Assembly: GCF_000316625.1 (NCBI RefSeq)
Contig: NC_019676.1
Location: forward strand, 5,288,501 to 5,352,500
Length of the DNA: 64,000 bases
Reading direction: 5' to 3'
Origin: Nostoc sp. PCC 7107
Lineage (GTDB): Bacteria > Cyanobacteriota > Cyanobacteriia > Cyanobacteriales > Nostocaceae
Shown here: one piece after another, positions 1 to 9,420 of the stretch
How the letters are laid out: each line of letters opens with the position of its first letter
Position numbering within the stretch: the first letter of the stretch is position 1
Position numbers and translations under genes: made by a program
The notes under the pieces: generated by a model
Told to the model about the DNA's origin: nothing
Database searches by the model: none
What the model saw: the letters and a program-made list of their open reading frames with translations, nothing else

Positions 1-1652
1 GCGATCGCATCACAACGCCTGAATTTTCCCAGCGTCTGGCTGCCATTAGCACAGAAATCAATCAACCAGTGTGTGCCTATCTCAACCGTCGCGGACAAGT
101 GATTCGTGTTGGGGTAGGCACACCGCGTCAGACACAAATCCCACCGCTAGAACTGCCCCGTTATGGTGCAGAACGTCTCAGCGGTATACGTTGTATTGCC
201 ACCCATCTCAAATCAGAACCACCAAATGAGGTGGCGCTGACAGCTATGGCAATGCAACGCTTAGACGCGTTGGTTATGTTGAATATTACTGGCACAGGAT
301 TTACCCGACGTGGTGGTGGCGCTACAGGTTATGTCAAAGAAGCTTATTTAGCTCATTTAGTATCTGATACTAAACAACTAGTAGCAGCCCAAAACTCAGC
401 ACTCGGTACACAAAACTCAGCAATTTACTCTAGCATTTCCCCTCCGATGAGCTTGGATATGCTGGCAGAACAGGACTTCATTGACTTAGTGGAAGGGCTA
501 GAAGAAGAATTCCGCCGAGAATTTGTCGCCCAGGAAGTAGATGCTGATCATGACCGCGTGCTAATTGTGGCAGTGATGACAGATCAATTGACTCCACAAC
601 AATTCCACGACACCATAGCGGAATTAGGGCGATTGGTAGATACTGCTGGCGGTGATGTACTCCACACAGTACAACAAAAGCGATCGCGCATTCATCCCCA
701 GACAGTCATTGGTGAAGGTAAGGTGCAAGAAGTCGCCTTAACTGCCCAAACCCTAGGATGTAATCTTGTTGTCTTTGACCGTGACCTGTCACCATCCCAA
801 GTCCGCAACTTAGAAGCGCAAATTGGTGTCCGGGTAGTTGACCGCACAGAAGTCATTCTAGATATCTTTGCCCAACGCGCCCAGTCCCGTGCAGGTAAAT
901 TGCAAGTAGAACTGGCACAGCTAGGATATATGCTGCCGCGACTGACTGGTAGAGGTCGGGCAATGTCACGTTTGGGTGGCGGTATCGGTACTCGTGGCCC
1001 TGGTGAAACCAAACTAGAAACAGAACGCCGGGCTATTCAGCGGCGGATTTCTCGACTGCAACAAGAAGTCGACCAGTTGCAAGCCCATCGTTCGCGGTTA
1101 CGGCAACGACGGCAACATCAAGAAGTTCCTTCAGTGGCTTTGGTTGGTTATACCAACGCTGGTAAATCGACCTCACTCAATGCCCTGACTAACGCTGAAG
1201 TCTACACTGCTGACCAGCTATTTGCTACTCTTGACCCGACTACACGTCGCTTGGTCATTCCCCACGCTGACACTAATGAACCCCAAGAAATTCTGATTAC
1301 AGATACTGTGGGGTTTATTCACGAATTACCCGCATCTTTAATGGATGCTTTCCGTGCAACCTTGGAAGAAGTCACAGAAGCTGATGCTTTATTGCATTTA
1401 GTGGATTTGTCTCATCCTGCTTGGTTAAGTCACATTCGCTCAGTGCGAGAAATTCTCGCCGCCATGCCTGTGACTCCTGGCCCAGCATTGGTGGCCTTTA
1501 ACAAAATTGATCAAGTAGATAGTGAAACGTTAGCCATAGCACGGGAAGAATTTCCTTTAGCTGTGTTCATTTCGGCCAGTGAACGTTTAGGCTTAGAAAC
1601 CTTGCGTTTACGTCTTAGCCAGTTGATTGCATACGCTGTTGAACCTAAGTAA
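1..1652 (+). CDS. hflX: GTPase HflX (5' end outside the window)
   Basis: Ribosome-associated GTPase of the HflX family, which in bacteria binds the 50S subunit and splits stalled ribosomes. The frame is open from base 3 to the stop at 1650-1652, so the GTG at 69 is not a real start and the gene begins upstream of the window. Seen: a long N-terminal region typical of cyanobacterial HflX; the HflX glycine-rich segment (GGGIGTRGPGETKLE, about nt 975-1020); G1 GYTNAGKST at 1146-1172; G3 DTVGF near 1302; G4 NKID near 1500; and an SA-type G5 motif near the C-terminus. The domain order is complete and no motif is missing. It ends at a stem-loop at 1689-1711. Only the 5' limit is uncertain. Confidence 0.95.
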   Translation, partial: DRITTPEFSQRLAAISTEINQPVCAYLNRRGQVIRVGVGTPRQTQIPPLELPRYGAERLSGIRCIATHLKSEPPNEVALTAMAMQRLDALVMLNITGTGFTRRGGGATGYVKEAYLAHLVSDTKQLVAAQNSALGTQNSAIYSSISPPMSLDMLAEQDFIDLVEGLEEEFRREFVAQEVDADHDRVLIVAVMTDQLTPQQFHDTIAELGRLVDTAGGDVLHTVQQKRSRIHPQTVIGEGKVQEVALTAQTLGCNLVVFDRDLSPSQVRNLEAQIGVRVVDRTEVILDIFAQRAQSRAGKLQVELAQLGYMLPRLTGRGRAMSRLGGGIGTRGPGETKLETERRAIQRRISRLQQEVDQLQAHRSRLRQRRQHQEVPSVALVGYTNAGKSTSLNALTNAEVYTADQLFATLDPTTRRLVIPHADTNEPQEILITDTVGFIHELPASLMDAFRATLEEVTEADALLHLVDLSHPAWLSHIRSVREILAAMPVTPGPALVAFNKIDQVDSETLAIAREEFPLAVFISASERLGLETLRLRLSQLIAYAVEPK

Positions 1653-2010
1653 ATACCGAAAATAAATTTTGAATATTTGATGCACAATGCCGTAGTTCTT
1701 ATAATTACGGCTTTCATTGTTTTATCTTGAATTACTGTGGTATTTCCTGAATGACAGGATGATCGAAAATATGCTAGAACCAATAGCTATCAGTATAAAA
1801 AGTACAAAGTAAAGAATCCAGATATCCCCAGCTTTTTCAGCATTTTCGACAGTCTGCTAATTTTTACAAAGTTGTACTAGATATTTTTATTGTTCTGTGA
1901 TTAAGAAAGTAAGTCGAGTTTTTGCCCAGATTTGAGGAAACCTAACATGACTTTTCTACTTTAATTTTTGCCCACTTTCGGGCGATCGCTATTCTAACCA
2001 CTAATAATTT
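1653..2010. other. Intergenic, hflX to dioxygenase
   Basis: 358 bases. It holds the hflX terminator at its left end and the promoter region of the dioxygenase. A HIP1 palindrome (GCGATCGC) lies at about 1982-1989. I saw no small gene or clear Shine-Dalgarno before the ATG at 2011. Confidence 0.5.
1689..1714 (+). terminator. Likely hflX terminator
   Basis: GCCGTAGTT pairs with AATTACGGC (one G-U) around a five-base CTTAT loop, followed by a T-rich stretch. The position just after the hflX stop fits an intrinsic terminator, though the T run is broken. Confidence 0.55.
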
Positions 2011-2901
2011 ATGTCAACCGATTCTCAACAAATAGAAAATAAGAAAGTCAAAGTTCAACTTCTGTTAGCTGGAGGACATCAGTACACAGTTTATTTGAAT
2101 CCAGATAACCCTGTACTACATAGCCTGTTAACAACTATCGTGGCTCGTGCTTATAAACAAGAATCTGCAAGTCACTGTTTATTTCAAATTCCCATCAATG
2201 AAGGACATTCCGCCTTATCTTTTGCCAGTGAAAATCTTGTTGGTTTAGTAACTGAACCACCTCTTTGGATACAGCAAACTGAAAATACCCAACCTGTAGC
2301 CAATGATATTTTGCATTCTAGTTATGTACAAATAGATAATTTTCTCTCACCTAATGAGCATGAGCGACTCATAAAGTACGTACTAGCTAACAAATCAAAT
2401 TTTGTCTCAACTAGTACTTCTACCAATGATCATAATTATCGTCGCTCAATGGTTCTGTACTCATTCCCTGAGTTTTCTGAACTAATAGTCAACAAAATCC
2501 AGAATATTATGCCTGATGTCATTAGTAAATTAGGAATGTCCCCATTTCCGATAGCTCAAATTGAAAGCCAACTGACATCACATAATGATGGAAATTTTTA
2601 CAAAATTCATAATGATAATGGTAGTCCAGACACTGCTACAAGAGAACTAACTTATGTTTATTACTTCAATCGAGAACCCAAGCGGTTTTCAGGAGGAGAG
2701 TTATTAATATACGACAGTAAGGTTGAAAATAACTTTTATATCAAAGCAGAATCTTTTAAAACTGTCGAACCGCGTAATAACAGTATTGTCTTTTTCCTCA
2801 GCCGATATATGCACGAGGTTCTCCAGGTAAAGTGTCCCTCTAAAGCCTTTGCAGATAGCCGCTTTACGATCAATGGTTGGGTACGCCGAGAAGCATCTTA
2901 A
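2011..2901 (+). CDS. 2OG-Fe(II) dioxygenase, prolyl 4-hydroxylase-like
   Basis: Predicted non-haem iron, 2-oxoglutarate-dependent oxygenase of the P4Hc superfamily, 296 aa, with no signal peptide, so probably cytoplasmic. The facial triad is visible as H200-x-D202 (IHNDNG) and H268 (MHEVL). The 2OG-binding arginine is most likely R284 (SRFTINGW). The catalytic barrel covers about residues 105-294. Residues 1-95 form an extra N-terminal domain (VKVQLLLAGG...) that I do not recognise. The ORF starts with ATG at 2011; no strong ribosome site is visible. It is followed by a clear terminator at 2932-2954. The next gene on the same strand encodes a secreted protein with long Pro-Ala repeats, a conceivable substrate, but that link is inference only. 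The residue hydroxylated cannot be told from sequence. Confidence 0.8.
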   Translation: MSTDSQQIENKKVKVQLLLAGGHQYTVYLNPDNPVLHSLLTTIVARAYKQESASHCLFQIPINEGHSALSFASENLVGLVTEPPLWIQQTENTQPVANDILHSSYVQIDNFLSPNEHERLIKYVLANKSNFVSTSTSTNDHNYRRSMVLYSFPEFSELIVNKIQNIMPDVISKLGMSPFPIAQIESQLTSHNDGNFYKIHNDNGSPDTATRELTYVYYFNREPKRFSGGELLIYDSKVENNFYIKAESFKTVEPRNNSIVFFLSRYMHEVLQVKCPSKAFADSRFTINGWVRREAS

Positions 2902-3409
2902 GGTAACTGTGTATTTTATTAAATTATCTTTAAGTGAGGCGCTCGCCTCACTTATTGCTTTTTATAAAGAAAGATTTGAAAATTAAATATCTAGTCCATG
3001 AAAATACTTAAATAAATTTTCTAAGTACAAATACAGACTATCTAGATAAATACATAAAAAATATTCTTTTTTCCTCTGAGATTAAAGTTCTTATAAAAAT
3101 ACTGCCAAACTATAGACTACTGATAATTTATTGTGGCAAATTATATTTATTAATCACTGAGAAAAAAGTTTCAGAGATTGCTATCAAGTGCATCCCAGAT
3201 TGAACTCCCTCCTAGACAATAGAATTTTTGGTTATACAAACTAACTGATATAGCAAAGTCGTAAATAATAAATTGCGAAAAGATTAGCTGTTAACAAGCA
3301 ATTTATAGAACTAGTTTGTCATAACTTAAAAGCTCTATTTTGAAGGGATATTTTATGCTGCAATGCGGTTTCATGAGGCTTTTTACAAGCAAAAAGGAGT
3401 TTTAAAGAA
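2902..3409. other. Intergenic before PEP-CTERM gene
   Basis: 508 AT-rich bases containing the dioxygenase terminator at 2932-2954 and, further right, the presumed promoter and leader of the PEP-CTERM gene with an AAGGAG ribosome site at 3394-3399. No other gene seen. Confidence 0.5.
2932..2966 (+). terminator. Intrinsic terminator after dioxygenase
   Basis: AAGTGAGGC at 2932-2940 pairs perfectly with GCCTCACTT at 2945-2953 around GCTC. It is followed by TTGCTTTTTAT. Confidence 0.75.
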
Positions 3410-4372
3410 GTGGTTCAAATGAATTCACACAAAGTAATAGGTTATATAACTTGTGGCTTGTCATTATTACCTGTAGTTATGGTTGGGCAAATGCCTCAAG
3501 CAAGTGCAAAATCATCACCAGCACCAGCACCGACACCATTACCAGCCCCAGCACCAGCACCCTCATCTACAGTACGCTTTGGATTTCAAAATATCACGGG
3601 TAATAGTGCCGTTAATGCCGCAACAGGTGAAAGTCAACTATTTTTAGATGTTTCTAAGGGCAGTAAATCGGATCAGGTTTTATTTACGTTCAACAACTTT
3701 GGGCAACAAGCCTCTTCCATCACCCAAATTTATTTTGACGAAACTACAAGCCTGTTACAAAATATCGCATCAATCACTGATAGCGGTAGCGGTGTAGACT
3801 TCGTAAAACCCAACAAAATAGGCACTCTACCAGGAAGCAATAATGCTCCTGGAGGTCGGTTTAACTCAGATTTTTCAGTTGTGGCTAATCAACCAGTATC
3901 ACAGATGGGTGTGAATCCTGGCGAATTTGTTAGTGTACTGTTTAATTTAGAATGCGATATCACATTTGATGACATCATTAAAAGCCTAAAAAACAGTGCC
4001 TTGCGTGTTGGATTCCACGTTCAAGCCTTTGGTGATGGCGGAAGTGAAGCTTTTGTAAATAAATCAGTAGCAATAACACCAGCGCCAGCACCCGCACCAG
4101 CACCCGCGCCAGCACCCGCGCCAGCACCCGCGCCAGCACCCGCGCCAGCGCCAGCACCAGCGCCAGCACCAGCACCAGCACCCGCGCCAGCACCAGCACC
4201 AGCACCCGCACCATCTCCCACAACTTACTATCAACCGACTACTTCTCAGCCTCAACCTAAAAAAGTACCTGAACCTAGCACACTAGCTGCTTTGGGCTTA
4301 TTCGGTCTCAGTACTATCAGGCTGAAGAAAATCAACAAAAAAATGATTTGTAAGCTTATACCAACTCTATAA
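3410..4372 (+). CDS. PEP-CTERM sorted secreted protein with Pro-Ala repeats
   Basis: 320-aa exported protein. Seen: an N-terminal hydrophobic signal segment (about residues 9-33, ending ASAKS); a short Pro-Ala stretch (about 37-52); a beta-rich domain of about 165 residues that I do not recognise; a pure (AP)n tract (about residues 223-268); and the C-terminal sorting signal VPEPSTLAALGLFGLS followed by a basic tail, the exosortase-recognised PEP-CTERM arrangement. No exosortase gene is in the window. The GTG at 3410 is preferred because AAGGAG lies ten bases upstream; an ATG at 3419 is the alternative. A strong terminator follows at 4459-4494. Likely role: surface or matrix protein. The Pro-Ala tract probably acts as an extended stalk. 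Confidence 0.8.
   Translation: MVQMNSHKVIGYITCGLSLLPVVMVGQMPQASAKSSPAPAPTPLPAPAPAPSSTVRFGFQNITGNSAVNAATGESQLFLDVSKGSKSDQVLFTFNNFGQQASSITQIYFDETTSLLQNIASITDSGSGVDFVKPNKIGTLPGSNNAPGGRFNSDFSVVANQPVSQMGVNPGEFVSVLFNLECDITFDDIIKSLKNSALRVGFHVQAFGDGGSEAFVNKSVAITPAPAPAPAPAPAPAPAPAPAPAPAPAPAPAPAPAPAPAPAPAPAPSPTTYYQPTTSQPQPKKVPEPSTLAALGLFGLSTIRLKKINKKMICKLIPTL
4078..4212 (+). repeat. CCAGCACC(C/A)GCG-type repeats encoding (Ala-Pro)n
   Basis: Imperfect tandem six- and twelve-base units (CCAGCACCCGCG and variants) coding for alternating Ala and Pro. Such tracts change length easily by slippage. They also create long spurious open frames on the minus strand. Confidence 0.85.
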
Positions 4373-4458
4373 GAAGTTGCACTCCATAAATTCTGTAGAG
4401 ACGTTGTATACAACAACCGATAAATTGCATCTTCATCCAGAAACAGTTTTATCTCTCT

Positions 4459-4500
4459 ATGGGTTGAGAAGTTGATTTCCACTTCTCAACCCATTTTTTT
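4459..4500 (+). terminator. Strong intrinsic terminator after PEP-CTERM gene
   Basis: ATGGGTTGAGAAGT pairs perfectly with ACTTCTCAACCCAT around an eight-base loop, followed by seven T. Confidence 0.9.
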
Positions 4501-4635
4501 GACCAATAATTTCGGGATGGTACAAGCCCCCAAATTTTTTAGATGCAAACATCCTAAACTTATATAGATTGATTTTTGGCGACACAGATGACGAAGTTTT
4601 AGAATTGAGAAGTATAAAACCAAATAGAGGACATT

Positions 4636-4896
4636 ATGGCTGCTAACGTAGAAATTTACACTTGGAGGACTTGCCCATTTTGCATCCGTGCCAAAAATTT
4701 GCTAACTAGTAAGGGTGTTGAATTTACAGAATACAGTATTGATGGTGACGAAGACGCACGGGATAAAATGGCTCAAAGAGCTAATGGTAAACGTTCTGTA
4801 CCACAAATTTTTATAAATGATCACCATATTGGTGGTTGTGATGATATTCACGCCCTAGACCGTCAAGGTAAGCTGGATGAGCTACTAGCTAGTTAA
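4636..4896 (+). CDS. grxC: Glutaredoxin 3-type, dithiol
   Basis: 86-aa glutaredoxin that uses glutathione to reduce disulfides or deglutathionylate proteins in the cytoplasm. The dithiol active site is C13-P-F-C16. The glutathione-binding SVPQIFIND (cis-proline loop) and GGCDD motifs follow, and the length is normal for the family. An AGAGGAC ribosome site sits just before the ATG. The next gene, gshB, 131 bases downstream on the same strand, makes glutathione, so the two form a thiol-redox unit and may be co-transcribed. Confidence 0.95.
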   Translation: MAANVEIYTWRTCPFCIRAKNLLTSKGVEFTEYSIDGDEDARDKMAQRANGKRSVPQIFINDHHIGGCDDIHALDRQGKLDELLAS

Positions 4897-5027
4897 AGGT
4901 AATTTATAAAACAAGCAAGTATTAAAATTACGCTACTGTCTGCTGCTAATGTTTGTGAGTTAGTTAAATCATCAGGCGTTAATCTAAATTGAAGAACTTA
5001 GATTTTCTGGCGATTGAGGCAAACAGC

Positions 5028-6002
5028 GTGAAACTGGCTTTTATTATTGATCCCATCCATCAGCTTGACCCGTGTCATGATACCAGCGTTGCTTTGATGG
5101 AAGCAGCACAAACTTTAGGACATGAAATCTGGATAACTCAGGCAAACTGGCTGAGTATGGTAGAAGGTAAGGCTTGGGCTATTCTGCAACAGGTAGAACT
5201 AGTACCAATACAGTTAGTAGCGGGACGTTGGGTAGCGGCGAATCCTTGGTATAAGTTAAGCCAACGTTCCTTAATGAATCTGGAAACAATGGATGCCGTA
5301 TTTATGCGGACAGATCCACCAGTTAATGATTCTTACCTATTTGCTACCTACATTCTCGATTATGTTGACCAAAACAAAACTTTGGTGATTAACAATCCCG
5401 ATGGTATCAGGAGGGCAAACGAAAAAATGTATGCCCTCCAATTTAGTGAAGTCATTCCCGAAACGATTGTCAGTGCTGATAAGCAGTTTATCCGACAATT
5501 TGTTGAAGCCAAAGGCGCGACGGTTCTCAAACCACTGGGTAACAAAGCTGGGGAAGGGATTTTATTTTTACAAGCAGGCGATCGCAACTTTAACTCCATA
5601 GTAGAACTCAGCACCTATCAAGGGAAATTACCCGTGATGGTGCAAACCTATCTACCAGAGGCTAAAGAGGGAGATAAACGCATCATCTTACTTTATGGTG
5701 AGCCAATGGGTGCTTTAAATCGTCTTTCTAGTTGCAGTGATTTTCGCAACAATATGGCTGCTGGTGGTACGGTTGCGGAAACTGAAATTACCCCCAGAGA
5801 ACATGAAATTTGTACTCGACTAGCTGATAAATTACGTCAAGATGGCTTAATTTTTGTAGGTATTGATGTGATTGGTGGCTACCTAACAGAAGTCAACGTT
5901 ACCAGCCCTACAGGAATTCGGGAAATCGATAGACTCAGTGGTACTCGTTTAGGTCATCAGGTAATTCAATGGTTGGAACAGAGTCTACAAGCTAAAAAAT
6001 AA
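5028..6002 (+). CDS. gshB: Glutathione synthetase
   Basis: ATP-grasp ligase joining gamma-glutamylcysteine and glycine to glutathione. The start is placed at GTG 5028 (reading VKLAFIIDP, the usual N-terminus of bacterial GshB) because GAGG lies eight bases upstream. An in-frame TTG at 4989 has no ribosome site and adds 13 unusual residues. This gives 324 aa, normal for the family. Seen: an N-terminal domain with the DP-substrate motif (MRTDPPVND), the ATP-grasp lid and binding residues (KPLGNKAGEGI), and the C-terminal NVTSPTGIREID Mg-ATP and glutathione-binding motif. It lies directly after grxC. A HIP1 palindrome is embedded in the coding sequence. Confidence 0.95.
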   Translation: MKLAFIIDPIHQLDPCHDTSVALMEAAQTLGHEIWITQANWLSMVEGKAWAILQQVELVPIQLVAGRWVAANPWYKLSQRSLMNLETMDAVFMRTDPPVNDSYLFATYILDYVDQNKTLVINNPDGIRRANEKMYALQFSEVIPETIVSADKQFIRQFVEAKGATVLKPLGNKAGEGILFLQAGDRNFNSIVELSTYQGKLPVMVQTYLPEAKEGDKRIILLYGEPMGALNRLSSCSDFRNNMAAGGTVAETEITPREHEICTRLADKLRQDGLIFVGIDVIGGYLTEVNVTSPTGIREIDRLSGTRLGHQVIQWLEQSLQAKK

Positions 6003-6013
6003 AATAATTGCGA

Positions 6014-6283
6014 TTATTTGGAATATTTCACGGTCAGCCTTGGTGATTGACTGTCAAGTAACTCTAGAATCAAGGGCATAATTTGAGCGATCGCACCTGT
6101 CAGGTAAGGCTTCTTGCTTTTGAGACAGGTGCTAATTACACAGAAATCAATCGTGACTCCGCTCAACATTTTTTCTAAATACAAAATTAGGACATAAAAG
6201 TCAGCAGACTCTTGCCCAAATAAATTTAGTCTGTAAGTAGTTTGGAGGAGTTGTTCACTAATTGGCAAATTCAAAAATGGCAA
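6014..6283 (-). CDS. Small hypothetical, doubtful
   Basis: An 89-codon frame between the convergent gshB and ftsZ ends, beginning at TTG 6283; the frame is open a further dozen codons upstream but has no ATG or GTG. The product is leucine-rich with no motif I recognise (ends LDSQSPRLTVKYSK). No ribosome site was found. The amino-acid composition looks protein-like, so it may be a real small gene or a decayed remnant. Confidence is low. Confidence 0.3.
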   Translation of the reverse strand: MPFLNLPISEQLLQTTYRLNLFGQESADFYVLILYLEKMLSGVTIDFCVISTCLKSKKPYLTGAIAQIMPLILELLDSQSPRLTVKYSK

Positions 6284-6394
6284 CAGAATTTTTTCTTCTG
6301 TACCTCGTGAAACTCAGGAATTAGCAAATTTTATACAGCGCTCAGTCTGAACTGAAACTGCAAATTTCATTTAACATCTCAAATTCACAATTAA

Positions 6395-7681
6395 TTATTT
6401 GCCTGGTGGAGTACGCCGTCTTTGCAGAAATTCAGGAATGTCTAAACCTGATTTTTCTTTAGGTTCCGCTACTGGTGTAGATGGATTAGCTGTTGGTGAT
6501 TGGGAGGCTGGTTTTTTTTGTGCAGGTGCTACACGAGGATTGCTGGCATTTTGTGGTGGTGCTGTTGGGCCTTCACCTGTGAAACCAGTTGCAATCACGG
6601 TAATTCTGACTTCACCTTGTAGTCTGTCATCAATTACTGCTCCAAAAATAATATTGGCGTTGGGATCAACTACCTCATAAATTGTTTCTGCGGCTGCGTT
6701 CACTTCATGCAAGGTTAAGTCGCTACCACCAGTAATGTTAAAGACTACTCCTCTAGCTCCTTCAATTGAAGATTCTAGTAAAGGGGAAGAAATAGCTGCG
6801 ATCGCCGCTTCTCTGGCGCGTGATTTTCCTGAGCTAATCCCGATCCCCATCAGTGCTGATCCTGCATCTGCCATCACAGCTCGCACATCTGCAAAGTCAA
6901 CGTTGACTAAACCAGGGATGGTGATGATATCAGAAATGCCTTGAACCCCTTGACGCAGCACATCATCTGCATAACGAAAAGCTTCCTGTACAGGTGTCTG
7001 TTCGGGAATCACTTCTAATAATTTGTTGTTGGGGATGATAATCAGTGTATCTACCCGACTTTTCAGTCCTTCAATACCTTGTTCTGCTTGGCTAGTGCGG
7101 CGGCGACCCTCAAACACAAAGGGACGTGTTACTACACCAACTGTCAGAGCGCCCATTTCTTTAGCTACTTCTGCAACTATTGGCGCAGCACCTGTTCCAG
7201 TTCCGCCACCCATCCCCGCAGTGATGAATACTAAATCAGCACCCTCTAAAGCTGTGGCAATTTCATCGCGGGATTCTTCAGCCGCCTTTTGACCAATCGC
7301 CGGATTACCGCCTGCACCTAAACCACGGGTTAACTTTTGTCCAATTTGCAGCCGACTTGGCGCTCCAGCTAAAGTTAAAGCTTGAGCATCAGTGTTAATT
7401 GACCAAAACTCCACGCCACTCACATCAGATTCGATCATGCGGTTCACGGCATTACCACCACCACCACCAACACCAATTACTTTGATGTTGGCAACTCTAC
7501 CTGGAACAATCTCGCCAATGCGGCTATTTTCTACTGATATTTTTTTACTGTCTTGGCCTTGAGCGAAGTTCAGCCCAGAATGATTAAAGGGATTATTTGA
7601 GTTAACTGCCAGTGAAAATCCTGATTGTCCCACAGATTGGGAGTTTTTATAGGTAAGCCCTTGGTTATTATCAAGCGTCAT
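6395..7681 (-). CDS. ftsZ: Cell division protein FtsZ
   Basis: Tubulin-like GTPase that polymerises into the Z ring at mid-cell. Start chosen at ATG 7681 (MTLDNNQ), giving 428 aa; a longer frame to 7816 exists but adds 45 residues without FtsZ character. Seen: an N-terminal extension of about 60 residues rich in Asn, Ser and Gln before [20 protein letters not shown]; the tubulin signature GGGTGTG around residue 158; the synergy region; a Pro/Ser-rich linker; and the C-terminal peptide [10 protein letters not shown] that binds membrane tethers. A conserved N-terminal extension is known from heterocyst-forming cyanobacteria. ftsQ lies upstream on the same strand across a long gap. Confidence 0.96.
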   Translation of the reverse strand: MTLDNNQGLTYKNSQSVGQSGFSLAVNSNNPFNHSGLNFAQGQDSKKISVENSRIGEIVPGRVANIKVIGVGGGGGNAVNRMIESDVSGVEFWSINTDAQALTLAGAPSRLQIGQKLTRGLGAGGNPAIGQKAAEESRDEIATALEGADLVFITAGMGGGTGTGAAPIVAEVAKEMGALTVGVVTRPFVFEGRRRTSQAEQGIEGLKSRVDTLIIIPNNKLLEVIPEQTPVQEAFRYADDVLRQGVQGISDIITIPGLVNVDFADVRAVMADAGSALMGIGISSGKSRAREAAIAAISSPLLESSIEGARGVVFNITGGSDLTLHEVNAAAETIYEVVDPNANIIFGAVIDDRLQGEVRITVIATGFTGEGPTAPPQNASNPRVAPAQKKPASQSPTANPSTPVAEPKEKSGLDIPEFLQRRRTPPGK

Positions 7682-8574
7682 TGGATTTGTGAAAGGTAGA
7701 TAAACGACTTTTCCGGGTGTTTTCACCTCAGAATCAACTATAGTTTGACACTGCCAAAATCTATAGGTACTGCTCTTGATTGTGAACATGACTGACAACC
7801 TTAACAAGATTGTCAATCCAAAAGTTTGCTATGGCAGCAGCTATTAAAGCTGGCGATCGCATAGCTAATTCTAGAGAAGTATACCTACATTTACCTAAAG
7901 TTGATCTGTCTAACTTCAATAAGCTATTAATAGCTTTACTACTATGTTGCCGATTTGGCATAGTATAAATTTGGCATACTGAATGCCCTCCTATGATTTT
8001 TGTTAATGATTTAAGTTGGTCATTAATTTTACAACTACCTGTGATGGTTTTTTGTGTACTAACTTTCGCTTTTCTGGAGTTTAGTGAGTAAATTTTATTA
8101 TTTCTTAATATTAAATAATACTCAAAATTAGGGCGACTTTTACTTCTATCATATTTAGTATTGACTAGCTTTCCTTTGTAAAATCTAAACTCCATAAGCT
8201 TACAAAGCACACTAAGCTTATATATTTGAGCAAATAACATAACTGCTAAAGACGCAAGGTGTCGCGTCTTATCTGCTTTAATAATATAGTTGATAGATTT
8301 AACCATTGGCGATAATTGCAACCTAAAAACTTAAATTAATCTTCTACATACAGCATCACTAGATTTTAGAGACAAAGGAGAGTTTGGATTTATAGCCATA
8401 AAGGAGACTTGATAATTAAGCCTCCTGTTATCTCTCATTAAAAGTTCACGCTAATTTTTTGAGTGTGTTGTCAAAAAAAGTGAAAATTATCAATAGACTT
8501 ATATTTATCTGTTAGCATCAAATTTATTTATTACTGATAATATTTGATACCTAGAAATTAATATAGAGTGTTTG
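7682..8574. other. ftsQ-ftsZ intergenic region
   Basis: 893 bases between ftsQ and ftsZ. A 186-codon minus-strand frame (7761-8321) overlaps the ftsZ upstream region but has no protein-family character and is not called. A small imperfect hairpin (AGGAGACTT / AAGCCTCCT) lies near 8405-8428. The region should hold the ftsZ promoter(s); I could not place them with confidence. Confidence 0.4.
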
Positions 8575-9420
8575 TTAGCGAATTTGAGAGTCAATTTTTG
8601 GACTTTTTTGGATCATATGTACTATGGGAGAGTCAGGATTTTTGAGATCAATATACTCTATTTGATTGGGATTAATTTTGGCAGGTAAATTTCGCAGTTG
8701 TGTCAGTACCTTGATTTGTTCTGCTAATAGTGAACTGGGAGTACCAAAATGTACATTGCCGATTTCGGTTTTCAGGATTAAATTCGTTAAATCTTGAAAA
8801 TTAACTTCCATTATTTTCACAGAACTTTGACTTAGTGAGGGATACAGTTGACTCCAATATTCCTGATATTGTTCTGGTGTGCCAATAACTTTCAGACTTG
8901 GTAATTTTAACTTCGGATTCACCAACGTATATTTTTCTAACGGTATCCAAACACCATTGGCATCTAGCAAACCAGCAGAAGACTGTTTATTTTTAGCTGA
9001 AGTATTGGCTTCTGTAAGTCTTTGGGCTATTGCGACAGGTACACGTTCTTTAATTTCGATAATTAACCCAGGCGGAAACAAGCGCCGATTAACAATTGCT
9101 TGAGCAATTGTCGGTTGTTTTTTCAAAGAATCAGCGATCGCCCCAGGTTCAACTTTCCATAAAGATTGAGGATAAGATAGCTTTAGCATTGACTTAATTG
9201 CCTTCTCTGGAAGGATTTGATTCCCTGACTTGATCACAATTTGGTTGGGATCATTTAGTACCCATACAGGTTGAAGTGCTACCCAAAGCAACCCTCCCGC
9301 TAAACCGCTAATGGCCAGAGTTCGCCAAATAGCTTGAATAATTTTCATTTGTCTATGCCGACGTAATTTTTTGCGGCGTTGGGCTAAATCTGTCTGAGAA
9401 ACGGATACAATACCTGCCAT
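8575..9420 (-). CDS. ftsQ: Cell division protein FtsQ
   Basis: Bitopic inner-membrane divisome protein linking early and late division proteins. ATG 9420 is preferred over GTG 9426 because the AGAGGTGAG ribosome site immediately precedes it and would overlap the GTG. This gives 281 aa. Seen: a basic cytoplasmic segment (QRRKKLRRHRQMK); one membrane segment (about residues 33-52, LAISGLAGGLLWVAL); a POTRA domain (about 60-130, with the usual LFPPGLIIEIKERVPVA); and the FtsQ beta domain. Cyanobacterial FtsQ is normally divergent, and this length fits. ftsZ follows downstream on the same strand. Confidence 0.9.
   Translation of the reverse strand: MAGIVSVSQTDLAQRRKKLRRHRQMKIIQAIWRTLAISGLAGGLLWVALQPVWVLNDPNQIVIKSGNQILPEKAIKSMLKLSYPQSLWKVEPGAIADSLKKQPTIAQAIVNRRLFPPGLIIEIKERVPVAIAQRLTEANTSAKNKQSSAGLLDANGVWIPLEKYTLVNPKLKLPSLKVIGTPEQYQEYWSQLYPSLSQSSVKIMEVNFQDLTNLILKTEIGNVHFGTPSSLLAEQIKVLTQLRNLPAKINPNQIEYIDLKNPDSPIVHMIQKSPKIDSQIR

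Noticed and set aside
4021-4255. Three minus-strand Gly/Ala-, Leu/Val- or Cys/Trp-rich frames
   Set aside because: Shadows of the Pro-Ala repeat tract of the PEP-CTERM gene.
7761-8321. 186-codon minus-strand frame between ftsQ and ftsZ
   Set aside because: No family character; overlaps the ftsZ upstream region; low-complexity basic product.
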